Assembly (NCBI RefSeq): GCF_013328815.1
Contig: NZ_JABUHN010000005.1
Coordinates: 248,001 to 312,000 of the forward strand
Reading direction: 5' to 3'
DNA from: Tabrizicola fusiformis
GTDB lineage: Bacteria; Pseudomonadota; Alphaproteobacteria; Rhodobacterales; Rhodobacteraceae
Length of the DNA stretch: 64,000 nucleotides
In this document: positions 25,767 to 34,906 of the stretch, piece after piece
Position numbering within the stretch: position 1 is the first letter of the stretch
How the letters are laid out: every line of letters starts with the position of its first letter
Made by a program: the position numbers and the translations under genes
Notes under the pieces: generated by a model
What the model saw: only the letters and a program-made list of their open reading frames with translations
What the model was told of the DNA's origin: nothing
The model's database searches: none

Positions 25767-26939
25767 TCAGCGCCCGAGCGGCGGCATGAGATCGCCCGAG
25801 ACCAGCGCCGTCAGCAGATGCCGCACCCCCGGCAGGCGCGACAGCGGCGCCAGAAGATGGTCGCGGATCAGCGGCAGGACACGGCTGTCGGATTGATACA
25901 TCGGGGTGAAGGCGGCACTCATCGCCTGATAGGCGGCAACGTGTGTGCGGCGCATCCGGGCCTGCCGTTCCGCCGCGGTATCGGCGGGGCCTTGCCGCAG
26001 CGCCTGTGCCAGTGCCATGGCATCAAGCAGCGCCATATTCGCCCCTTGGCCAAGTTGCGGGCTGGCGCGGTGGGCGGCATCGCCCAGATGCAGCAGCCGG
26101 CGCGCAAAGGGACGGCGCAGCGTGCCATGGGAATAGCGCGCCGGAGTCATGTCGGCGGTGCCGGTCAGGGGCACAAGGAAGGGCGCCATCTCGGGCCAGA
26201 AGGCCGCGACCTCGGCCTTCCATGCGGCAAGGTCGGTCTCGGCCCAACGGTCAAGTGCCGGGCGGGGCAGCGACCAGAAGACGGCGGCCCTTGGGCCGGG
26301 ATCATCCGGCAGGCGCCCGATGGGCAGCACGCCGGCCATCCGGTGTGCGCCCAGATAGCGCTGCGTCAGCCGGTCCTGCGGCAGCGCCGCATCGCGGGGC
26401 CAGGGCACATGGCCCCAGATCGCGCCAAAGGGCAGGGCACGCGCGTGCAGGGGCGACAGCGCCGATCCGGCCCCGCCCGCATCGACCACCAGATCGAAAG
26501 GGCCAAGCGGCGGCGCCCCTTCGCGCAGGATCAGGCGCCCGGCGCCCCCGGGCCGCAGCGGGGAATCCGTAACCGCCGCCCCGGTTTTCACCGTGACACC
26601 GGCCCGTGCGGCGGCCTGCCAAAGCAGGTGAAACAGCGCCGCGCGGTGCATCGCCAGCCCCGGCGCGGCGGGGCGATAGCGCACATCCAGCACCACCCGC
26701 TTTCCGGCATGGCCCAGCATTCGCGCAATGGGCTGGCCAAGGGCGCGGGCCGCGTCGCCCGCCCCAAGCGCATCCAGCACCGCCAGCCCCACCGGCTGCA
26801 CAACCAGACCCGAACCCAGCGGGCGGGGGGTGGCAAAACGCTCGGCAATGGTCACGCGGTGGCCATCCTGCGCCAGCAGGGCCGCTGCCGCCAGACCGCC
26901 GATTCCCGCCCCCACGATTCCGATGTTCAGGCTTGCCAT
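25767..26939 (-). CDS. FAD-dependent monooxygenase (aromatic hydroxylase type)
   Basis: The 390-residue protein has the FAD-binding GAGIGGLAAAALLAQDGH at the N-terminus, a DG-like motif in DLVVDAGGAGS, and the second FAD motif LLHLGDAAHRASPQLGQGAN. It belongs to the UbiH/PHBH-like group, class A flavoprotein monooxygenases using NAD(P)H. The substrate is not clear; salicylate-type or ubiquinone-type hydroxylation are options. The ATG at 26939 is preferred over 26972. It is divergent from the DUF2339 gene. Confidence 0.8.
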   Translation of the reverse strand: MASLNIGIVGAGIGGLAAAALLAQDGHRVTIAERFATPRPLGSGLVVQPVGLAVLDALGAGDAARALGQPIARMLGHAGKRVVLDVRYRPAAPGLAMHRAALFHLLWQAAARAGVTVKTGAAVTDSPLRPGGAGRLILREGAPPLGPFDLVVDAGGAGSALSPLHARALPFGAIWGHVPWPRDAALPQDRLTQRYLGAHRMAGVLPIGRLPDDPGPRAAVFWSLPRPALDRWAETDLAAWKAEVAAFWPEMAPFLVPLTGTADMTPARYSHGTLRRPFARRLLHLGDAAHRASPQLGQGANMALLDAMALAQALRQGPADTAAERQARMRRTHVAAYQAMSAAFTPMYQSDSRVLPLIRDHLLAPLSRLPGVRHLLTALVSGDLMPPLGR

Positions 26940-27065
26940 GGCGCGACAGTGGCGCGGCACGGCTGTGGGCACAATGGCGCGCGCAAAGGGGGCGGGAATT
27001 CCGCACTGGCCACGCGCCGGGTGGCAGCTTAGGCTGCCGCCTCAGGTTTGATCGGGGGCATTGCG

Positions 27066-29825
27066 ATGGATGGTATTCTGGCGCTGCTGGTTTTGGCCGT
27101 TTTGGCAATCCCGGTGTCGATCATCGTGCTTTTCGCCGGGCAATCTGGGCTGAAACGCCGGATCGCCGCGCTGGAGGCCCAGCTTGCCGCCCGCCCGATT
27201 CCGGTGCCCGCGCAGGCTGCGCCCGCGACGGCCCCGGCGGCGGCTGAACCCGCCGCCGATGCGCCGCCCGCGCCGGATGAGGTGGCGGCTGACACCCCGG
27301 CGCCCGCCGAACCCCCCACCGAAACCCGCGCCGAAACGCCATGGGACCGCGCCGCGCGGGCGGTGCGCCCGGACCTGCGGCGCACCCCGACGGGCGAGCC
27401 CGCTTCCGCAGCCCCGCCTCCACCCAAAGGCCCGGGCCCGGCGGACCGGCTGATGGTATGGCTGCGCGACAACTGGGTCTATGCGGTGTCGGCGGCCTCT
27501 CTGGCGCTGGCCGGGGTGTTCTTCGTGCAATATGGCATCGAGAACGGGCTTCTGCCGCCCGCCGCCCGGGTTGCGGCGGCGCTGCTGTTCGGTCTCGTGC
27601 TGATCGGCGCCGGGGAGTGGCTGCGGCGGCGCCATGGCGATGGCGAGCAGAGTTCGACGGCCCATCTGCCTTCGGTCTTCAGCGGCGCCGGGATAGTCTC
27701 GGTCTTTGCCGGCATCGTGGCGGCGCGGCAGCTTTACGGGCTGATCGGCCCCGAGACCGCGTTTGGCGGTCTGATGGTCACTGCGGCGGGCGCGGTGGCG
27801 CTGGGCTGGTTTTCCGGGCCGCTTCTGGTGGTGGTGGGGCTGGTCGGTGCCGCCTTGACGCCGTTTGTTGCGGGCGATGGCAGCGGGGCCGCGCCCTGGC
27901 TTTACGGCCATTACGGGCTGATCGCCGCGGCGGGGCTGGCGGTGGACAAGGTGCGCGGCTGGCGCTGGCTGTCGGTTCTGGCGCTGGTTTTGGGTTTTGG
28001 CGGCGGCTGGCTCATGCTTCTGGCCGGGGCAGGGGTGCCGGGGATGGTGGCCCTTTTGCTGCTGCTGCCGCTGGCCACGCTGGTTCTGGCGGGCTTTGCC
28101 CTGATCCCGCAGTTGGATGGCCCGCCGCTCTGGCGTCTGGCGATGGGGACCGTCGGTCGGCCCGCTTTTGCGGTGACGCTGGCCCATGGCGCCACGCTCG
28201 CGGCCAGTCTGGCGCTGGTGGCGGTGCCGGGAGCCGAAGGGGAGGCGATGCTGGCCTTTGCCGCGCTGGCGGTGTTGGCGGTGCTGCTGCTGCTCTGGGC
28301 CGACCGGGGCGAGGGGGCAGAGGATCTGGCGCTTTGGCCCGCGCTGGGCTTCCTGATGCGGCTGGTGGCCGAGCCGATGTCCTGGGGCGGCGCCTATGCC
28401 GCCTTCCGCGGGCAGGAGATTGCGCTGCGGGCGCCGGAAACTGCAGCTCCGCTGACGGTGAGCCTGCTTCTGGGGCTGGGCCTGGCGATTTCGGCGGCGG
28501 CGGCGTTCCGCGCGCTGCGTCCGCAGATCGGGCCTTTGTCCGGTCTTGGCTTTGGCCTTGCGGCGGTGTTGGTGGCGCCGCTGACGGCGGCGGGGCTGGA
28601 GCTGCTCTGGAACCCTTCGCCGGTGCTGGGCGCCTACCCTTGGGCGTTGCAGGTGATCGCGCTGGCCGCTGTCATGGTGGCGCTGGCCCTGCGCTTTGCC
28701 AAGGCCGATGGCGAGGATCGCCGCCGCGCCGCCCATGCCACGCTGTCGGCGCTGGTGCTGATCGCGTTGGCGCTGTTCCTGATCACCACCAAGACGGCGC
28801 TGACCCTTGCGCTGGCTGTGCTGGCGCTGGTGGCAGCGGCGCTTGACCGCCGCTTCCGCCTGCCCGAGATGGGGGCCTTCGTGCAGTTGGCGGTGGCGGT
28901 GCTGTCCTGGCGGCTGTTGGTGGACCCGGGGCTGGATTGGGCGATGTGGGCGCCACCGGGGCAGGTTCTCTTGGCCTTTGGCGGCACCATCGCCGGGCTG
29001 ACGGCGGCCTGGGTCGTGCTGCGCCCGATGGCGCGGACGCTTACGCTGGGTGTGCTGGAAAGCGCGGTTGCGGGCCATGCGGCGGTGCTGGTGAACCTGT
29101 TGCTCACCCGCTGGCTGACCGGGATGGCGCAGCCAGGCATGACCGAAGCCTATTGGTCGTTGACGTTGCAAGCGCTGCCTTGGGCGGTGCTGGCGGCGGT
29201 GCAGGTCTATCGCGCGGGGTTTGGCGGCTGGCTGCGCCGGTTGCGGCTGGCCTTGGCCGGGCTGGCAGGCGTGATCGCGGCGGGGCTGATCCTTGTGTCG
29301 TTGACCTATGCCAATCCCCTGATCGACAGCTATGGCCCCCATGCGGCAAGTCTGGTTCTGGGGCCGCAGCCTTTTGACACGTTGCTCTTGGCCTATGGTC
29401 TGCCGGGCGCGCTCATGCTGGCCTTGGCCTTGCGGTTGCGGCCACTTGCGGTCTGGCCCCGGCTGCGGTTGGGGGTGTTGTGTGCCGGGGCCGGGCTTCT
29501 GGCCTTCTGGATCGCGCTGGAAATCCGGCGCTTCTGGCAGGGCGACTGGCTGGCGGTGCCGGGGGTGCGGCAGGAAGAGCTTTACAGCTATACTGTCGCG
29601 CTGATCCTGCTGGGCGCCGGGCTGCTCTATCAGGCCATCGCCAGCCGCTCGGTCGGATTGCGGCGGGTGGCGATGGCGGTGATCGGGCTGACGGCGGCCA
29701 AGGTGTTTCTGATCGACGCGGCGGGGCTGAGTGGCCTGACGCGGGTGTTGAGCTTCCTTGGTCTTGGCCTGTCGCTGGCGGGGCTGGCTTGGCTGAACCG
29801 CTGGGCCGCCGGGCGCCAGCCCTAG
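27066..29825 (+). CDS. DUF2339 large multi-pass membrane protein
   Basis: The 919-residue protein starts with a single membrane segment (about residues 4-24), then a Pro/Ala/Glu-rich low-complexity linker to about residue 125, then more than 20 hydrophobic segments to the C-terminus. Segments such as DNWVYAVSAASLALAGVFFV and the overall size fit DUF2339. Its function is unknown; it sits in the inner membrane. A 940-codon antisense frame over this gene is a composition artefact. A hairpin at 29848 follows the stop. Confidence 0.85.
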   Translation: MDGILALLVLAVLAIPVSIIVLFAGQSGLKRRIAALEAQLAARPIPVPAQAAPATAPAAAEPAADAPPAPDEVAADTPAPAEPPTETRAETPWDRAARAVRPDLRRTPTGEPASAAPPPPKGPGPADRLMVWLRDNWVYAVSAASLALAGVFFVQYGIENGLLPPAARVAAALLFGLVLIGAGEWLRRRHGDGEQSSTAHLPSVFSGAGIVSVFAGIVAARQLYGLIGPETAFGGLMVTAAGAVALGWFSGPLLVVVGLVGAALTPFVAGDGSGAAPWLYGHYGLIAAAGLAVDKVRGWRWLSVLALVLGFGGGWLMLLAGAGVPGMVALLLLLPLATLVLAGFALIPQLDGPPLWRLAMGTVGRPAFAVTLAHGATLAASLALVAVPGAEGEAMLAFAALAVLAVLLLLWADRGEGAEDLALWPALGFLMRLVAEPMSWGGAYAAFRGQEIALRAPETAAPLTVSLLLGLGLAISAAAAFRALRPQIGPLSGLGFGLAAVLVAPLTAAGLELLWNPSPVLGAYPWALQVIALAAVMVALALRFAKADGEDRRRAAHATLSALVLIALALFLITTKTALTLALAVLALVAAALDRRFRLPEMGAFVQLAVAVLSWRLLVDPGLDWAMWAPPGQVLLAFGGTIAGLTAAWVVLRPMARTLTLGVLESAVAGHAAVLVNLLLTRWLTGMAQPGMTEAYWSLTLQALPWAVLAAVQVYRAGFGGWLRRLRLALAGLAGVIAAGLILVSLTYANPLIDSYGPHAASLVLGPQPFDTLLLAYGLPGALMLALALRLRPLAVWPRLRLGVLCAGAGLLAFWIALEIRRFWQGDWLAVPGVRQEELYSYTVALILLGAGLLYQAIASRSVGLRRVAMAVIGLTAAKVFLIDAAGLSGLTRVLSFLGLGLSLAGLAWLNRWAAGRQP

Positions 29826-29847
29826 ACGGGGGTGCCCCGGCCCGGCC

Positions 29848-29872
29848 CCGGAGGGGTCTTGCACCCCTCCGG
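29848..29872. terminator. bidirectional hairpin between DUF2339 and crotonase genes
   Basis: A perfect 10-bp stem CCGGAGGGGT / ACCCCTCCGG with loop cttgc lies between two convergent genes. No strong T-tract is present on either side. Confidence 0.6.
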
Positions 29873-29915
29873 ACCACCCCGCAGGATATTTGCGGAGAGA
29901 GGATGGGGGCAGGGG

Positions 29916-30698
29916 TCAGCCCCAGTCCGGTTCGCGGCGCTCCAGCCAGGCCGCCAGCCCCTCGGCGGTATCGGCGCTGCCAGCGACGCGGGCGAACTGG
30001 TCACCCTCCAGCGCCAGCCCCTCGGCGATGGGCAGGTTCAGCCCGCGCGTGACCGCCGCAATGATGCGTGCCACCACGGGCGGGGCGTTGCGGGTAATGG
30101 CGGCGGCCAGCGTCAGGGCGGCGGGCATCAGATCGCCGGGGGAAACCACCCGGCTTATCAGACCCATCGCCAGCGCCTGTTCGGCGCCAAAGCTGTCGCC
30201 GGTGAGCAAATGCTCCAGCGCCCGTTTGCGCCCGGCCAGCCGCGGCAGGCGCTGGGTGCCGCCAAAGGTGGGCGGGATGCCGATGCGCACCTCGGGCTTG
30301 GCAAAGCGGGCGGTGGTGACGGCGACGGCCAGATGCGCCGCCTCGGTGATCTCGCAACCGCCGCCATAGGCCAGCCCGTTGACCGCCACGATCACCGGCT
30401 TGGGGAAAGCTTCCAGCCTTGCGGTAAGGCGTTGGCCCCGCGCTACAAATTCCCGACTGGCCAAATCTCCGCCCGCGCGAATCGAGGCGGCGAATTCGGG
30501 AATGTCACCCCCTGCCGAAAAGGCCCGCCCGGCGCCGGTCAGCACCACCGCCCGCAAGGCGGGATCGCCCTCGATCCGGTCCAGCAGTGCCAGCAGCCGG
30601 TCGTTCAGCGCATAGTTCAGCGCATTCAGCTTTTCGGGGCGGTTCAGGGTCAGGACCGCCACGTTTCCTTTGGTTTCCATCAGCACAAGTTCGGGCAT
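29916..30698 (-). CDS. enoyl-CoA hydratase/isomerase family protein
   Basis: The 260-residue crotonase-fold protein has the oxyanion-hole motif GAGRAFSAGGDIPEF and the second block AVNGLAYGGGCEITEAAHL, then PEVRIGIPPTFGGTQRLPRL. The Glu in GGGCEIT is consistent with one catalytic Glu of hydratases. It could act in beta-oxidation or aromatic acid breakdown. The start at 30698 has aaggagg upstream. It is divergent from a TetR gene, which probably controls it. Confidence 0.88.
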   Translation of the reverse strand: MPELVLMETKGNVAVLTLNRPEKLNALNYALNDRLLALLDRIEGDPALRAVVLTGAGRAFSAGGDIPEFAASIRAGGDLASREFVARGQRLTARLEAFPKPVIVAVNGLAYGGGCEITEAAHLAVAVTTARFAKPEVRIGIPPTFGGTQRLPRLAGRKRALEHLLTGDSFGAEQALAMGLISRVVSPGDLMPAALTLAAAITRNAPPVVARIIAAVTRGLNLPIAEGLALEGDQFARVAGSADTAEGLAAWLERREPDWG

Positions 30699-30747
30699 CA
30701 GAGCCTCCTTTCGATTGACGGCAGAATGCCCGGATGGCAGGCTGATA

Positions 30748-30767
30748 TAAACTCACTGGTCGGTATA
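30748..30767. promoter_or_regulatory. candidate TetR operator in the divergent promoter
   Basis: An imperfect 20-bp dyad centred between 30757 and 30758 (halves taaactcact and ggtcggtata; 6 of 10 positions symmetric) ends 1 bp before the TetR ATG. It resembles the ACCGACC-type half-sites of several TetR regulators. Confidence 0.4.
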
Positions 30768-30768
30768 G

Positions 30769-31395
30769 ATGAACACCGAAACACCCCCCGATACCCGCAG
30801 TCAGATTCTGCTTCGCGCGGCCGAACTTTTCTATGGCGAGGGCATCCGCGCCATTAGCATGGACCGCATCGCCGAGGCGGTGGGGGTGACGAAGAAGACG
30901 CTTTATTACCACTTCCGGTCCAAGGATGACCTGATCGAAGCCTATCTGGTGGCGCGCGATGGGCCGAACCTCGCGGCCTTTGCCCGCTGGTATGACAGGG
31001 CGCAGGGTCCGGTGCCCGACCGTATCGCGGCGCTGTTTCACGGGCTGGCGCGGCAGGCGCGCAGCCCGCGCTGGCGGGGTTGCGGCTTTCTGCGGACGGC
31101 GGCGGAACTGGCCAACATGCCCGGTCACCCGGCCGTCAAGGCCGGGGCCGCCCATAAGAAGAAGCTGGAAAGCTGGCTCGCCCGCACTTTGGCCGGGGAA
31201 GGTGCGGCCGAGCCGGAGCTTGTGGCGCGGCAGGTTGCCCTGCTGATCGAGGGGCTGTTCAGCACCCTGCTGTTCCACCGCGACCCGGCCTATGCCGAAG
31301 CCGCCGCCAGTGCCGCCCGGGCGCTGACGGCGGCCGCGCTTCAGCGCAACATCGGCACACCATCGGCGGATTTGCCCGGCTCGACCAGCCCATAG
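30769..31395 (+). CDS. TetR family transcriptional regulator
   Basis: The 208-residue protein has an N-terminal helix-turn-helix (AISMDRIAEAVGVTKKTLYY, then HFRSKDDLIEAYL) and a helical ligand domain with a conserved WRGCGFLRTAAEL segment. TetR proteins of this type usually repress neighbouring acyl or drug-related genes. It is divergent from the crotonase gene with 70 bp between, so it likely regulates that gene and itself. Its end overlaps the convergent haemoglobin gene by 55 bp. Confidence 0.85.
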   Translation: MNTETPPDTRSQILLRAAELFYGEGIRAISMDRIAEAVGVTKKTLYYHFRSKDDLIEAYLVARDGPNLAAFARWYDRAQGPVPDRIAALFHGLARQARSPRWRGCGFLRTAAELANMPGHPAVKAGAAHKKKLESWLARTLAGEGAAEPELVARQVALLIEGLFSTLLFHRDPAYAEAAASAARALTAAALQRNIGTPSADLPGSTSP

Positions 31396-31751
31396 CGCAG
31401 GCCCTGTCCGATCCGGTGCGCCAAGGCCGACCAGGATGCTGCCTGATCGGGCCGCAATTCGCGCCTCAGGACCGCGTCGAAAAGGCCAAGCCAGACCTCG
31501 AACATGCCGGGGCGCACATTGCCCGCCGCTTTGTGGACCGCCATCGGATTGCCGTCATAGCCGCGCTCCAGAAGGATCGCATTGCGCCAGAAGGCGGCAA
31601 TCTTGGCCTCATGCGCGGGCCAGTCGGTGACATGGGCGGCAAAGACCGGGCCAAGGCCGGGATGGCTGCGGATCGCGGCATAGAATTCGGCCACGACACG
31701 GGCGATTTCCTCGGCAGTGATCGGGAAGCGGGGGGGCAGGGCGCTGGACAT
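31341..31751 (-). CDS. group III truncated haemoglobin
   Basis: The 136-residue globin has the family blocks IARVVAEFYAAIRSHPGLGPVF, then WRNAILLERGYDGNPMAVH with the likely proximal His in MAVHKAAG, and FEVWLGLFDAVL. Group III truncated globins bind oxygen or NO and may help redox or NO defence. The ATG at 31751 fits the family start. The gene is convergent with the TetR gene, with a 55-bp 3' overlap. Confidence 0.85.
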   Translation of the reverse strand: MSSALPPRFPITAEEIARVVAEFYAAIRSHPGLGPVFAAHVTDWPAHEAKIAAFWRNAILLERGYDGNPMAVHKAAGNVRPGMFEVWLGLFDAVLRRELRPDQAASWSALAHRIGQGLRYGLVEPGKSADGVPMLR

Positions 31752-31968
31752 GGGCCATTCTTGCCCCGGTGACGGCGCTCTGCAAGGCGGTGCGCCGCCG
31801 CACCCCTTTACCACCGCCTGCCCCAACCCTATAAGGCCCCGCATGAGCCGTCACTTCGCGCCCTCGCGTCGAATTATCGGCCCGGCGTCCTGAAGGGGCG
31901 CCGGGACATTGGCGCTGCGTTTCGCCGCCAGACCTGCCTGATATCCTCCTTCGATAGGACCGCATCCG

Positions 31969-34857
31969 ATGTGCGCCGACACGCCCGACTACCGCGACAC
32001 CGTTTTCCTGCCCGAAACCGAATTTCCCATGCGCGCAGGCCTGCCGCAGCGCGAGCCTGACTGGCTGGCCCGTTGGGAAAAGATCGGCGTCTATGACCGC
32101 CTGCGCGAGAAATCCGGCCGTCCGGCCTTTACCCTGCATGACGGCCCGCCCTACGCCAACGGCCACCTGCACATCGGCCATGCGCTGAACAAGGTGCTGA
32201 AGGATATGGTTGTCCGCTCGCAGCAGATGATGGGCAAGGATGCCCGTTATGTGCCGGGATGGGACTGCCACGGTCTGCCGATCGAATGGAAGATCGAAGA
32301 GCAATACCGGGCCAAGGGGCTGAACAAGGACGACGTGGATGTGGTGGCCTTCCGTCAGGAATGCCGCAAGTTCGCCGAAGGCTGGATCGACGTGCAGCGC
32401 GAAGAGTTCAAGCGTCTGGGCGTGACGGGCAACTGGCCGAACCCCTACCTGACGATGGATTTCCACGCCGAAGCGGTGATCGCCGACGAATTCATGAAGT
32501 TCCTGATGAACGGCTCGCTGTATCAGGGGTCCAAGCCCGTGATGTGGTCGCCGGTCGAAAAGACCGCGCTGGCCGAGGCGGAGGTGGAGTATCACGACCA
32601 TACCTCGCACACGATCTGGGTGCGGTTCCGGCCCCTTGACGGTAAGCTGGAGGGTGCTTCGGTGGTGATCTGGACCACCACGCCCTGGACCATCCCGCAG
32701 AACCGCGCTGTGGCGTTCAATCCTGCCATCGCCTATGGCGCCTACCGCGTTGATAACTTGGGTGAAAACGCGCAGGCGCAGGTGGGTGAGGTTCTGGTGC
32801 TGGCCGATGCGCTGGCCGAAGCGGTGCTGAAATCGGCGCGGGTCGAGGGCTTTACCCGCCTGCGGGACGTGACTGCTGCGGACATGCAGGATGTATTCCT
32901 CTCCCACCCCTACCGGCGCATTGAGGGCGGTAACGGCGAGTGGGATTTCGATGTCCCCCTCCTTCCCGGCGATCATGTGACCGATGATGCGGGCACGGGC
33001 TTTGTCCATACCGCGCCTTCTCATGGCGATGACGACTATCAGATGGGGCTGAAGTTCCGGCTTCCGATGACCTACAATGTCGAGCCGGATGGGGCTTATC
33101 GCGCCGATCTGCCGCTGTTCGGCGGGCAGACCATCATCACGCCTGAGGGCAAGGAAGGCCCGGCGAACGTCAGCAATATCAAGGCGCTGGCGGCCCAAGG
33201 CGCGCTCCTCGCCAAGGGCAAGCTGAAGCACTCCTATCCGCATAGCTGGCGGTCCAAGGCGCCGCTGATCTACCGCAACACGCCGCAGTGGTTCGTTGCC
33301 ATCGACCGCAAGCTGGACGATGGCATGTCGACCTATGGCGACACGATCCGCGCCCGCGCGCTGAACTCGATCAACCAACTGGTCGAATGGACGCCGCAAA
33401 CCGGCCGCAACCGCCTGCATTCGATGATCGAGGCGCGGCCGGACTGGGTGCTGTCGCGGCAGCGCGCCTGGGGTGTGCCGCTGACCTGCTTTACCAAGAA
33501 GGGCGCCAAGCCGACCGATTCCGATTTCCTGCTGCGCGATCCGCGCGTGAATGCCCGCATCACCGCCGCCTTTGAGGCCGAGGGCGCGGATGTCTGGTAT
33601 GTGCAAGGATTCAAGGAAAAGATGCTGGATGGCATCGTTGATCCGTCGGATTATCAACAGGTGTTCGACGTGCTGGATGTGTGGTTCGACTCCGGTTCGA
33701 CCCATGCCTTCGTGCTGCGCGACCGCGCGGACGGGTCGGAAGACGGCATCGCCGACCTCTACCTTGAAGGCACCGACCAGCACCGCGGCTGGTTCCATTC
33801 CTCTATGCTACAAGCCTGCGGCACCAAGGGGCGGGCCCCTTACCGGGGCGTGCTGACCCACGGCTTCACGCTGGACGAGAAGGGCATGAAGATGTCCAAA
33901 TCGCTCGGCAACACCGTGGCGCCGCAGCAGGTGATTGGCGAATACGGCGCCGATATCCTGCGGCTCTGGGTGGCGCAGTCGGATTACACGACCGACCTGC
34001 GAATCGGGAAGGAAATCCTGAAAGGCGTGGCTGACAGCTATCGCCGCCTGCGCAACACGTTGCGCTTCCTTCTGGGCAACCTTGCGGGCTTTACCGAGAC
34101 TGAAAAGGTGGCCCCGGCGGATATGCCGGAACTGGAACGCTGGGTGCTGCACCGGGTTGCCGAACTGGATGCAGAGGTGCGCCAGGGCTATGCCAAATAT
34201 GATTTCCAGGGCGTGTTCCAGAAGCTGTTCACCTTTGCGACGACCGATCTGTCGGCAGTCTACTTCGACATTCGTAAAGACAGTCTTTACTGCGATGCGC
34301 CGGGCAGCACCCGGCGGCGGTCGGCGCGGACGGTGCTGGATATCCTCTTCCACCGGCTGACCACCTGGCTTGCACCGATTCTGGTCTTTACCATGGAAGA
34401 GGTCTGGCTGTGCCGTTTCCCGGGCGAAACCTCGTCGGTGCATCTGGTGGATATGCCGGAAACCCCCGCCGACTGGCTGAACCCGGCGCTGGCCGCGAAG
34501 TGGGAGGGCATCCGCGCCGCCCGTCGCGTAGTGACCGGGGCCTTGGAGGTGCAGCGCACGGCCAAGGTGATCGGCGCCAGTCTTGAGGCGGCGCCGGTGG
34601 TGCATGTGGCCGATACGGCGATTCTGGCGGCGCTGAAATCGGTCAACTTCGCCGATCTCTGCATCACCAGCGGCATCCAGCTTACCGCCGACCCCGAGCC
34701 GCAAGAGGCGTTCCGCCTGCCCGAAGTGCCGGGCATCGGCGTGGTGTTTGAGGGCGCGATGGGCGAGAAATGCCAGCGTTGCTGGCAGATCCTGCCCGAT
34801 GTCGGCAGCCACAAGCACCCCGGCACCTGCAAGCGTTGCAACGACGCGCTGGGGTAG
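31969..34857 (+). CDS. ileS: isoleucyl-tRNA synthetase
   Basis: IleS charges tRNA-Ile. The 962-residue class I synthetase has the HIGH motif in NGHLHIGHALNK (about residue 65), the KMSKS motif in GMKMSKSLGNT, an editing (CP1) domain between them with TTTPWTIPQNRAVA, and a C-terminal zinc finger with CxxC pairs in CQRCW and CKRC. The bacterial-type finger and length fit. It starts at 31969 with no strong Shine-Dalgarno nearby. The stop is fused to a 24-bp palindrome. Confidence 0.97.
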   Translation: MCADTPDYRDTVFLPETEFPMRAGLPQREPDWLARWEKIGVYDRLREKSGRPAFTLHDGPPYANGHLHIGHALNKVLKDMVVRSQQMMGKDARYVPGWDCHGLPIEWKIEEQYRAKGLNKDDVDVVAFRQECRKFAEGWIDVQREEFKRLGVTGNWPNPYLTMDFHAEAVIADEFMKFLMNGSLYQGSKPVMWSPVEKTALAEAEVEYHDHTSHTIWVRFRPLDGKLEGASVVIWTTTPWTIPQNRAVAFNPAIAYGAYRVDNLGENAQAQVGEVLVLADALAEAVLKSARVEGFTRLRDVTAADMQDVFLSHPYRRIEGGNGEWDFDVPLLPGDHVTDDAGTGFVHTAPSHGDDDYQMGLKFRLPMTYNVEPDGAYRADLPLFGGQTIITPEGKEGPANVSNIKALAAQGALLAKGKLKHSYPHSWRSKAPLIYRNTPQWFVAIDRKLDDGMSTYGDTIRARALNSINQLVEWTPQTGRNRLHSMIEARPDWVLSRQRAWGVPLTCFTKKGAKPTDSDFLLRDPRVNARITAAFEAEGADVWYVQGFKEKMLDGIVDPSDYQQVFDVLDVWFDSGSTHAFVLRDRADGSEDGIADLYLEGTDQHRGWFHSSMLQACGTKGRAPYRGVLTHGFTLDEKGMKMSKSLGNTVAPQQVIGEYGADILRLWVAQSDYTTDLRIGKEILKGVADSYRRLRNTLRFLLGNLAGFTETEKVAPADMPELERWVLHRVAELDAEVRQGYAKYDFQGVFQKLFTFATTDLSAVYFDIRKDSLYCDAPGSTRRRSARTVLDILFHRLTTWLAPILVFTMEEVWLCRFPGETSSVHLVDMPETPADWLNPALAAKWEGIRAARRVVTGALEVQRTAKVIGASLEAAPVVHVADTAILAALKSVNFADLCITSGIQLTADPEPQEAFRLPEVPGIGVVFEGAMGEKCQRCWQILPDVGSHKHPGTCKRCNDALG

Positions 34858-34879
34858 GATGGGCAATATTGCCCATCCT
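34856..34879. repeat. perfect 24-bp palindrome (GGATGGGCAAT-type element)
   Basis: The halves AGGATGGGCAAT and ATTGCCCATCCT are exact reverse complements, and the element begins within the ileS stop codon. A related hairpin lies at 63582-63602. It may act as a terminator for ileS, though no T-tract follows. Confidence 0.85.
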
Positions 34880-34906
34880 GCGAACGGGCGGGCCTGAGGA
34901 GGGAAC

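Noticed and set aside
27042-29864. 940-codon open frame on the minus strand opposite the DUF2339 gene
   Set aside because: Its codons are Gln/Arg/Pro-rich with no domain, typical of antisense frames in high-GC coding DNA; the plus frame encodes a clear membrane protein.
31609-33798. 729-codon minus-strand frame over ileS
   Set aside because: It is the complement of a certain ileS gene; its apparent length is a composition effect.
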